Of a stretch of 64,000 nt of DNA, positions 48,008 to 58,193 are shown piece by piece; the stretch's first letter is position 1; the number at the start of each line of letters is the position of its first letter. The stretch is from assembly GCA_033980235.1 (NCBI GenBank), contig CM067062.1, forward strand, positions 10,505,027 to 10,569,026. The letters run 5' to 3'. The notes below the pieces were generated by a model. That model made no database searches. It was not told the origin of the DNA and was given only the letters and a program-made list of their open reading frames with translations. The DNA is from Diadema setosum. Its lineage: Eukaryota; Echinodermata; Echinoidea; Diadematoida; Diadematidae. The translations under genes were made by a program, and so were the position numbers.

Positions 48008-49651
48008 TCGCGTGCCATGATTTTATCGACACTTTGGCGGAGAATTACAATGCTGTCAAAATTAGCTTCCCATGATGGTGTCCGAGGTTTCCCAGAGAAA
48101 TTTTGCTTGAGGTGTGTCGCGTAAATGAGGTGTGATTTTGCTGATAAGACAATTCACTCACTCTTCTACTAGGCTTGACTGATATCAATCTTTACACAAA
48201 TATTATATGATCACCATCAATATGACAAACAATATGCACTGCTTCCGACAAGCGTATATGCAATGCAGCTGATCGCTGAATTGTTAGAAAACACAAAAAA
48301 AAAGTGCAAAAAAAAAGAAAATCAAATTTTATCCTTTTCTTTATATTCTGGGACATCTTTTTTCGACGTCATACAAAGATTCTGACTTCAAGGTCAGAGT
48401 TTGACGTATTGTAATTGGGAACCCTTCTCTGAACACTATACCTCGTCGACTTTTCCAAACGGACTAGTTGAGGGACATTATTTGATACTGTTATATCCCT
48501 CTCCCTTCTCTGCCTCGTGAATCCGGCCAAAGTAGTGGCCAAAAGGGACTGGCTTTCTTATTCTATGCGATTAAAAAAAACATGAAGATGATAACAATAC
48601 TAGAGAAAATTCAGTGTGTCAGACCCGAATGAACGTTTTGAAGAGAATGATTCCATTTTTCTATGGACAGTTGAAAGAAGCATTCATATACATTGTATTA
48701 GCCATGTGGACAATAAACTACTCAATCAATACGCACAAAAATACATTAAGTGGAGAAGAAACCGTACATTAAAATACACACAGAAAAACCATGCGTGTAG
48801 GAAACAACGCCTCTCACTGTTCAAGTGTTCTCCAACTTTAGTGAGCGCCGAATGTGCAAGATCTTCAATGGTCTGCTTTTGTGAGTTGAATCATTATTTA
48901 TCCCATAGTTATGTAGAGAGACTCACCCTATTTCTCTATACATTGTATATTCTTCCTGCTCTGTCATCTGTTCCATGCTGTCTCGGTTCATATCAGCTTT
49001 CTAGTCGTGGATCAGTTTGATTATAATACCATCTTTTCTCACTTTCTTGTCCACGCGTAGTCCTCGTCTCTCTATAATGTCACTATACCCCCTCCTCTTC
49101 TCTTTTTCTCCCTCTTTCTTTTTTTTTTCTGATTGCCTCCGGTGATCCCCTCCTGGTATTTGATTCATATTTCCTGTTTCTTTTTGTTTTACCTTGTTTT
49201 GACATTTTCAGATCTACTTAAGATTCTCCATACGCTTCGTTATGTGACGTGTTTTCAATGGGTGCACGTCACGAGGTTGACAACAGCAAGTCAAGTACAG
49301 CCCAAGAGATAGACACTAAAACGAACAAAAAATTTCCAACGTAATTGGATAACATACAAATTCACTCCATTGTGTACCTTGTTTTCTCGTACCCATCTGG
49401 TGCTTGTATATTTTGTGATCTTCACTTCGATACGCCTTGTTGATATAATTGCACATAATGTTGTTCTACATTCTCTGTAATATATAGACAACATACTGTA
49501 GTGTCCATTTTTTATGTTTATATTGTGATCTTACGATCTTTTGCATAACTGTCTTGGTGGAATTGAATGAAATTGAAATGCAGTGCAATGCCGTGATCTA
49601 TTATTTTGTTTCTTTTTGTTTTTTGCTCTTTTTTTTTTGCTCTCGCTCCCC

Positions 49652-49655
<4 letters not shown>

Positions 49656-49690
<35 letters not shown>
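49656..49690. repeat. (CT)n microsatellite
   Basis: About 35 bases of CT repeat. The open frames through it (Ser-Leu or Arg-Glu repeats) are not genes. Confidence 0.9.
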
Positions 49691-49694
<4 letters not shown>

Positions 49695-52380
49695 TAGGTA
49701 ATGAAAATGGAGGGACGTATACCACTCTGCCCACTGGACAAAATAGCAAGAGACCCAAGTTTACCTTTCTCACTTCAATTCCATGTTGGAACCCGATGAT
49801 GGAAATACTTTCTGTGTTTTTAATCCCTATAATGACTTAATATATTGCCGAAAAACGCTCTCGCTTTTATCATGATTGCAATTAGGAATATTGGTTACGA
49901 AGGGAGATGAATTTCACCTTGTACATAATAAATAGATCCACATCAGTGTGGGTCTTTACACTAGAATTACACGTCTGCATTATGAATTGTCATGCTTCAT
50001 AAAAGAAATAGTTTCGCGACAGATATTCAGCAAATATTTGAAGATGTAATGTTTAAATATATAGGCATTTGATATATGAATAGGCCTATATGTTCTATGA
50101 GTACATAAATTTAGAGATATATGAATATATAAATATATTTATATATAAATACATGAATATGTAAATGTATATGGGTCGTGAAAAATGCTAAAAACCGGTT
50201 GTTGTTTTTTGGTGAGCATCCGCGTCGCGAAAATCTACTCTAACGCATACACACACACACACACACAACAAACACACAGTCATAGTCACTAGCAGGGAAA
50301 ACTGACGACTATGACCTGAAAATTTACGTGGTTGTCTTCACTTTTTTACCTTTTTTACATTTATGTCCCACATGTTTTAAAGTTTTAAATAATTTTGTTT
50401 TGTTTTTTTCAACGTACAAATTACTCCTTGAGGGCTCAATGTATAGGCTTTTTCCTTCGGCGAAGAAATGAAAAAGCAGAGACTGATTTCAGTCGCCACT
50501 GCAAGACGGTGGGTGCTAGAAGGGGACATTATTCATTCAGTTACCATTTGGATGATAATATCTGCCACATTTTAGATTCGTGCGAAAAAAAAAAATATCA
50601 GGGCTTAATGTCTGTGAGTCGAGACAAATGCAAAGCTTATTCAAAATTTAAAAAGGAACAGCGTTTTATGTCGGTCTCTATCGTGATATAGGCCTAATTG
50701 CTGAAAGAGTTCATGTCTTAACTGAAATGTTCGCAGCCCGATGAGAACAAGAAATGACCATTAATTCAAAAATATTGGCGGCATGTTTGATTATAGAAAA
50801 TTCATAAATTACGAGCGATAACGGCATACTCCGTACTTGATGGATGAATCATTTATATGGAAGGTGCAGCCGACCATACTTCCGTCTATCTATTATCAAT
50901 GTACATGTCAACAGAGGTGAAGGGGTGCAATATTAGGAAACAACTTGCTGAACAATATGGTTCGTCTTTATAGCACAAAATTGTGTTGTAGTTTCGATTT
51001 CTTTTAATAATGGAAGGTCCAGAAGGTAATGAACATCTTTTAAAAATTCACGTTGTTCTGCTGTCGCCAATTGTTGTTGATTATCCTTGTGATATAGCCT
51101 ATGACGTAAAGAACAGAGAGATCCACGACGCATTAAACAATGCTCGCCTCGACAATCAATCATCCATATGGTGATAACCTATTTAAGTCTTTGAAATGCA
51201 TAAATGTTAGATCCACGTACCTGCATTGTAGATTTATACAGGCAATAGCTCCTGAATCACACTTGAAATATTAATTTGTGCAGTTATTCTAAGCTGTGAT
51301 TTAAGCAATGTATTGAATGTGTGAGTTAAATGAGGCATCTTATTTTGGCTTGTTTATAATGTGGATGCTTGCGTGTATGCCTTTTCTTTTTATTTGTAGT
51401 CAATAGAAACTCAGCTAAACACCCTATTTCTAAAATGATTTCAACTTATCACACAAAACTGTGGCATTGCATGATCTAAGTCAAGAGTTTTGTTTGATCA
51501 AAATTTCGATACAATGCGTATAATGTATATTGAACACCAAATAAGCAGCATGCTAGTATGAAATACTATACAGACTCCACGGCAACTGTTTAGGTGGTCC
51601 ATATATATTACATTTCTTAACTCATTGCTCAAGTTAGATTTACTTGAATATCTGCGTGGCAGTTCATGGTATTAGCCATTATAATCAGTGTATTCGGGAA
51701 TTGTTATCGCATTTTAACTCATCCAAATTAGTTTAATTGAACATTGTTGTTGTCTTCCTATGAACAACAAGAACGTCACTTGACAAGGTTTGCTGCTTAG
51801 GCCTATCCCCTATTTCAAAATGTTATAATCATTCTATCTATGAAGTTTATCAAACACACTTTTAAAGCGTATATATGAAGACGTTTATACATTAAAAATT
51901 GATGGCCCTACATCAGCTGATTACACGAAACATGGTTTTGTATGAAATTTAGAAATCTATCCCGGGTTCTCGGTCTTGTTCTGCAAGGAAGAGGGATCAA
52001 TTTCCAGTGAGATAATACAACATTACATCGTTCGACGACTCCCCCCTACCACACATTAAACTGTAAGAGTTTAAGAAGTTTGACTGACATATGTGATTTA
52101 TAAAAATGGCTCTACTTTTTCTCCTGATTTATTCGGGGGCGAATTACATTAAGTCATTCAATTTCAATCATTATTGTCATATTTCTCAATGAAAAAAAAA
52201 ACCACCAAATAATAGCTAAAACAAAATAAACTGAGATGCGTGATATCTAGGCATGATTCACAATAGAATAATGGCAAACATGAACATGCTCAGTTCAAGT
52301 TTATTTCACTTCAAATTATTTCATATTTCCACTTTCTCAATTATGAAATAACAAAAGAGTTGGCAGTAAAACAACAAGTA

Positions 52381-52552
52381 AGAATACAAAAATATATACA
52401 ACGATGTCTTTTGATTGAAAGAAAAAAAGATACATACTGAACACAAAATTAATGTAGGCCTATTTAAGAATACAAAAATATATACAACGATGTCTTTTGA
52501 TCGAAAGAAAAAAAGATACATACTGAACACAAAATTAATGTAGGCCTATATG
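52381..52552. repeat. 86-bp tandem duplication
   Basis: The unit beginning AGAATACAAAAATATATACA occurs at 52381 and again at 52467, with about one difference across most of the unit (GATTGAAAG versus GATCGAAAG) and small changes at the end. Each copy carries TAGGCCTA. The near identity implies a recent event. Confidence 0.85.
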
Positions 52553-52712
52553 GTCTTATCATGATATGAGGACGCCACAAGGAAATAACGGAAATATGAT
52601 GAGGCCTTACATCAAAACTGTAGATTCCCGAATTCATATAGGCGTGGAATTATACGGATAATGGATTTGTATATCTTGACCAATTAGAATTAAGCCAGTA
52701 CGAAAATCAATA

Positions 52713-53030
52713 TCAAGAATGATCTGATAAACCACATAAATATTGCTCAGACCAGACTGTACGGATCTCACGTGCTTGAAAAAGAAAACTAATGTTTAAT
52801 ACAGGTTTACCGTTAGCATTAAATGACTTGTTGCTGCGGATAAAGACAAAAGACTGGGAGCATAAAAAAGTTGCTAAAAGCCTGGTAGAGCATTGTAGAG
52901 TGTGTCCACTAAGTAATAATTGTTTTGATTTGCGTTTCAAGGTGAATATGGATAGGGAAGAAGTAATATCTTGAGGAAGGTCATTCCAGTATCTCGGCCC
53001 ACTAAACATAATGTTTTCTGTGCAAAGACA
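52713..53030 (-). pseudogene. C-terminal fragment of a non-LTR retrotransposon polyprotein
   Basis: The minus strand encodes NIMFSGPRYWNDLPQDITSS and then FTLKRKSKQLLLSG. The pattern (xGPxxWNxLPxxI...F-K-x-KxLL) is the usual end of reverse transcriptase polyproteins in CR1/jockey-like elements. A frameshift just upstream separates it from RTVFAQK in another frame. It probably belongs with the fragment at 53792-54010. Confidence 0.65.
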
Positions 53031-53791
53031 GTGCGAGTAATGGTAATGGTAATGGTAATGGTTTATTTAAAAATCCATGGAGATGGCTGAATTGCAGAAT
53101 TTTGTACAATATCATTTCATTTTATAATAACATGCATAGTCATACAATCATTCTTCGATTAAAATATAAAACTACACAATTATATAAACACCAGATGACC
53201 AAACTATCAAAATTAATCAAAACCACTTGTACATACACATTGAAAAAGCTGTGAGAAAAATCAAACATACTCTTCATGTCACCATCATATTTCAATACAC
53301 AAACTTATAGACTAAAATCATTATACTTCTCCAGTAACTTTCAAATTTTGTTTATACATGTACTGAATAAAAATTAAGACAGCAGTGATGACATAAGAAT
53401 TAAACACTTGCGTATAGAGGCGGAGAGAGAGAGAGAGAGAAACACAGAAGGGGTAGGAGGGAGATAGCAAGAGAGATAGAAAGAGACAGAAGATAATACT
53501 TGGGGGAATGAGATGTGCAAAGAGATATAAAATAATTAGGAATCTATTTCTTTTTCATCTTATATTTCTATTCAAATTATCATTTCAATCCATATAATCT
53601 TTTAACATTACTATCTTTTTAACAAAATTATATATCATTAATGATCAAAATTATACAAAAATCGAAATATCTTATACATACAAGGGAGGGGGGGGGGGCT
53701 ACCCACGCATATGTAATAAGCATACAAACATAACAACATTCATTTATATTTCACATTTCAATTATCAAATTATTTTCTGATAATAATCTGA
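53031..53791 (-). mobile_element. apparent insertion with (TAATGG)n edge inside a retrotransposon remnant
   Basis: The segment begins with four TAATGG units at 53037-53062 and separates two pieces of one retrotransposon reading frame. Its sequence is AT-rich with a GA-rich tract at 53428-53500 and a poly-G run at 53688. A hexamer tail at one edge would fit the 3' end of a non-LTR element or SINE read on the minus strand. No coding sequence is recognised. Confidence 0.4.
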
Positions 53792-54010
53792 TTACATTAC
53801 ATCTGAGTACGGGGATTTAAGGTGATAGGCGTCGTCACTGTGGCGAGTGAGATAACAGTGAATGGCGCGATTTCTTCTGAACATGTGGATAAGAAAAGAT
53901 GGTAATTCATTAGTTGTTAGTCTGTACATAAAAATTCCGAGATTAAAATAAAATAGGTCTGAAATTTTCAGAATTCTTTTTTGGTGAAAAAAAGTAGTTA
54001 ATATGAGCAA
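53792..54010 (-). pseudogene. non-LTR retrotransposon fragment (post-RT region)
   Basis: The minus strand encodes KRILKISDLFYFNLGIFMYR, then LPSFLIHMFRRN, a HCYLTRHSDDAYHL segment and SPYSD. Post-RT regions of CR1/jockey-like polyproteins have the same L-K-I-x-D-x6-LGxFMY ... P..F...F..N ... H.Y.TR ... H pattern. The part that should follow, with GPRYWN, lies about 770 bp further on the minus strand at 52.7-53.0 kb. Confidence 0.6.
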
Positions 54011-54362
54011 TATGCATTGTATATTTTGCGTTCCATAAGTTCCTGATACAACCGTGCTTGCTAACGTGTATACACGAGAAAAACTGATGGTAAGTTTAAG
54101 ATTCAGTTTAGATTCAGTTAAAGATTCACAAGAAAGCTTAAAAGTGCCATTTTCTCGACCCTTTCGTTATTTTTTTATAAACATGATAAAAGTGTGCACC
54201 ATTTGTGAATCTATATATCCTCCTGATTTCAACTTTAAATTCAAAGGTTTCATCTTGCGACCAGTAATTTCCGCCCTTGAAAGGGAGAAGCGTCACTAAT
54301 TAACTTAAGTATCAGCGCTGCTGTTCCCTCAGAATGGCAGTCATAGAGACAGCAAGTACATG

Positions 54363-54560
54363 TACTGTATAACCAGAAATTTTCACGAATTTCGTGAGGA
54401 GCCAAGATTCGCGAGATTAAAATGCAAGCGAAAGATTTTGTCAACACACGTAATACCAATGGCAATTCGCGAAAATTATATACCGCGAAAAAAAGCCGTC
54501 GGATCCAATTCAGTGAAAATTTCATGTCACGAATATAGGTACCTACCTGGTTTTACAGCA
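54363..54560. repeat. TCGCG-rich palindrome family, copy 3
   Basis: The ends TACTGTATAACCAG and CTGGTTTTACAGCA are inverted. Inside are ATTTCGTGAGGAGCCAAGAT, TCGCGAGATT and ATTCGCGAAAATTATA. It is related to the copies at 1413 and 34598. Confidence 0.65.
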
Positions 54561-54964
54561 TATTTCAACCCCTCCAGTTCTGGAGAGTTTTGCTGGGCGG
54601 ATATTACCATCTCGTAACATTATCATTGACACACACAATCGCGCTTCTATTGTAACTGACTGACAAGTAAAGCTGTCCACATCGACGTAAAATAATACAT
54701 ACTTGAGCAGGATACACTGATTAATTTAGTGTCTTTTTTCTATGTCGATGTAGGGCAATTTGTCAATCAATAACATTGCATTAAAACAACTGGACGGAAG
54801 AATTTCATCAATTTGAACAATGCATTTCATCACATAATCATCCTTACGTGGAAGAGAGATTGAATGGAACTGGTTAAATTCATTCAAATTTGCACAAAAT
54901 CAAAAGGAAATTTACCAAAAAGCAAAAATTGTTTGTTTGTCTGTATGTTTGTTCATTTTCATCT

Positions 54965-55304
54965 GGTAAGATGGCTGGATAGCCCATATTCAGATACGTT
55001 AAGCTGGTCTTCCATGGGGTCCAGTTGGATGTGGGGTGGGACCACTTCACCGGGTTAAACACCCTGCTCTTTGCGATGAATGAATGAAGCGGGATCTTTT
55101 ACGTGCATGAGTTGTTACTCTCTCATACACGGGACCTCCATTTTCACTGATTTTATGTCCTATCCGAGGGACAGAGTGTTTTGCCTCTTGATAGAGGGGA
55201 CGGTATGCTTATACACACAATATTGCTCAGTCCAGATTCGGGTTGGAACCCAGGCCGCGTGATCGTGAGGCAGGCGCACTACCGACTGAGCCAACTCACC
55301 GCCC
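54965..55304 (-). mobile_element. tRNA-derived SINE
   Basis: Read on the minus strand from 55304, the head GGCGGTGAGTTGGCTCAGTC resembles a tRNA 5' half. An A box, TGGCTCAGTCGG, lies at 55282-55293 and a B box, GGTTCCAACC, at 55241-55250, spaced as in RNA polymerase III tRNA promoters. A body follows with GGCAAAACACTCTGTCCCTC, GGAGGTCCCGTGTATGAGAG and CATGCACGTAAAAGATCCC. The 3' border near 54965 (ATCTTACC) is approximate. It is not a functional tRNA, because the second half does not continue as a cloverleaf. Confidence 0.75.
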
Positions 55305-58154
55305 TGTATATTTGTCTATTTCTATATTGTGTCTATTTGAAACAGAATCAGGAGCATTAATCTGTTCAAACTGTGTTGCCAACTCAAAGGAGCACTTAAA
55401 ATGTAGTTATTTTGAGGCTTTTTAGATTCTGCAATCAAAACGATTATCATCCATCATCATCAACAACAAACTTGAAAAATAAAACATTATAATAGTAATG
55501 AAGATGTGAATATTGAGAAATGTAAAACGATTACCGGAAATAGGTGTAACCTTTCTATCATATCTAACGGTGCAATAATCCTCAAAATAAAAAGAACTAT
55601 ATGCACAGGGAATCACACATCACATACGTGCAGATTATTATGTCAAGAAAGTATCAAATACATTTGCAAAAGATTTAGGGTGGTTCCGACAAGAAACATT
55701 CTGTCAAAAAAAACATAATAACGAGTTTCAACTTTACCAAGAAGCTCTTTTGTCATCAAATAGAATAGTACACATACACTGTGCATCGTGTCTAATGGCA
55801 AAGGTTAACACAAGCGGTTGTTCTTCTTTACAGTATAAGGGCCTTCGTGGTATTTTTCGAAGCAAAATCAGTAGCAAAAATTATCAGAACACAAAAGCCA
55901 ATCTATAAATTCACCGAATTTGAGTGAAGTCAAATGTGACTATATTGAAGTACACTTATAGCATTCTCTCTGCTATCATATTAAGTCCTCCTTTTCTTTG
56001 TTGTCATTTTGTACAGATCTCTCTATATACAGATTTTCAGAATATCATACATATTACATGCAAATTCCAAGGCCCCAAAGGCGGTAAGTAAAATTTATTA
56101 ATAATGTGATGTTCACTCTTCCACCCTCTTTACCTCGCTTGCATCCTTGCCAGCCCAGTCCTCACTGAAGCGGCGAAATACTGCCATCGACCATTTTGAT
56201 GTGTTAATAACATTAGGCTGGACATGCTCCTCTGATTTCTATAGGGGATGATCGCAAGATCACACCAATTGACTGCTAATTGGCAAACACGTTCGAACTC
56301 CCACCACGTAGTTTATTGTATGACGTCACCAGTTGTCGGGTGATTACAGAGCGATATAGCATCCTCTTAAAAGCAACCGTCGTGATGCAGTGGCGGATCG
56401 GGGGGGGGGGGGCTCTCTTTGTTTGTGGTTAAAACAAAGAAATGAAAAGAAAAATATGAGATGAAACCCGGAAGTAACACCAAAAATAATTTTACGCCCC
56501 CCCCCCCTTTACGGAATTCCTGAATCCGCCCCTGACGATGTACAGCAGCAAAACTAGTATAGACTGTATTAATACCGCTCTTAGCAACATCTGTCCTTGA
56601 TTAACACAACGTTAGTCCTCGTGTCTGTCGCCTAGTACTATTTATGTAACCTTATAGGCGGAGAACTACGAAAATAATGTTTGTTGTATCGAAAAATGTG
56701 AAATCAGGAAATGAATAAATTTGTTTTCAACAGCCGGATATTGCCGCATGCGATTTGTACTTCGATGTAGTTTTAGACGTAAAAAAAACCAAAATAACAA
56801 CAACCAAGAAACGAACACACACACACCACAAACATAACTCTATCTGATCCCTATCCACATATCACATGCTTTTACATCAAGCTGATCGACATTACACGTA
56901 AGATTTGTCGACTTTGATCTCACTATATCCTCATGCAGTTGGAAAGCATCATTTATAGAACTTTAAAATTTCATAATTATGCTTTCGCTGAATACACGCA
57001 AGTCGAAAAACTCATGACATTCTCTTTCATTGGTTTGCGCAAAAAGAAATGTTATTAGAATAATGGCTTTGTCAATGATTTGCTATATGAAACTTCATTC
57101 CATAGCTGCAACTTCATTGCAATATCACATTAATTTGATACACTGATTTCACTGTTTTGTGAAAAGGCGTTAAAAGTTTATAATCCCCTTACTTTCTACC
57201 TATAGGTCAGATTTGGATGCACACTCCCATTTCTCTTCGCTTGATTTTATTAAATCTATTACAACCAACTTGGACACGATGTGGTATATGCACTTCATAC
57301 GACAATCTGTATGGCTGGAGTGCTTACTATGATAGGATAGTAGAGAGTGCACGGCGACAGGTGCCAATTTTATTCCAGTGATGCATATAACAAAATGATT
57401 TGTTGCTCGTGCAGAACTTATAGCAACTCACAAGGAAACAACAACAAGAAAATACATGTGTTATAACCATATGTTACTTACGTTATTCCTGCTGTATATA
57501 GGTCTACATTATTCCTGTCACGATCATTTATTACTACAATAACATGTTCATTATCATCACAGACCCAGCAAATTTGTATTAGACAGATTTACCATTTTCT
57601 CACTTTTTCTAACGAAGCGACTCAATTTTCAATTAAAAGATATAACACAGAGAATGGTTGAGTGACAGAAAGAGAGAAAGAAAGGAAGGAGGTAAAGAGG
57701 GAGGGAGGGAGAGAGAATAAATTGAAAGTCACTTTTGTCTCAGGCGGTAACGGTTGATATTGCTGGCCTCAACCACATAGCGGCAATTGTGACGCAAAAC
57801 CCGTGTACTCATATGGTCGTTTCTGACGACACGGAGAATGCGATGTCAGAGCATATCTTGGCTTTTCCATCTCTTTCCGGCATCAACCAACCACTGTAGT
57901 TCCTGGCAGCATCAGTGATAGGTTGCGATCGTCTGACTTTCTTCACGCATTTACGCGGAATGGTGTCTTTGGAGCCATGAAGATCTGTCGATCTTTTGAA
58001 TAGTGAGCATATAGATGACTTTGAACGTGCCCTATCTCACAGTACTGGACAATAAGAAAAGTTGCTTTTTGGTGGAATAGGTCTGCAGAAATTAGTGACA
58101 GGCGATTTCTTGTTTCATTTAGTTGTTCTCCCTTTTCAGGAGCATTGAAACATC
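55305..58154. other. intergenic stretch upstream of the three-finger protein gene
   Basis: Only the 56.4-kb MITE and short purine-rich tracts (57660-57720) are recognised. The promoter and 5' UTR of the three-finger gene are expected toward the right end but cannot be placed. Confidence 0.4.
56388..56534. repeat. MITE with CAGTGGCGGATC ends, copy 2
   Basis: CAGTGGCGGATC at the left is mirrored by CTGAATCCGCCCCTG at the right, with poly-G and poly-C tracts just inside. GATG flanks both sides. It is related to the element at 47844-48007. Confidence 0.65.
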
Positions 58155-58193
58155 ATGACAACCAATGTTTCAAAGATATGGCCAGTTTGGTTG
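58155..58193 (+). CDS. three-finger protein exon 1 (start codon, signal peptide)
   Basis: ATG at 58155 gives MTTNVSKIWPVWL before a GTAAGT donor in phase 0. The next exon continues the hydrophobic stretch, so the signal peptide is split across an intron. A good donor and exact phase support it. Confidence 0.65.

Larger units (their letters stand above)
42616..52380. other. intergenic stretch without supported genes
   Basis: It holds MITEs at 46.1-48.0 kb, simple repeats and scattered open frames of fewer than 140 codons lacking family motifs. The longest, at 48616-49020 (+), has no recognisable domain and biased, low-quality composition. The sequence 51200-52300 is AT-rich with nothing recognised. 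Confidence 0.5.

Noticed and set aside
48616..49020. 134-codon plus-strand open frame
   Set aside because: It has no family motif, no flanking splice logic and mixed composition. It is the kind of length expected by chance in 64 kb and I could not support a gene.
50933..51163. Minus-strand 76-codon frame with protein-like stretch (NQQQLATAEQREFLKDV...)
   Set aside because: The composition is suggestive of an old coding fragment, but no neighbouring exon, splice sites or known motif were found. A translated search would decide.
55235..55304. Possible functional tRNA gene
   Set aside because: A and B boxes are present but the sequence continues into a SINE body and does not close an acceptor stem.
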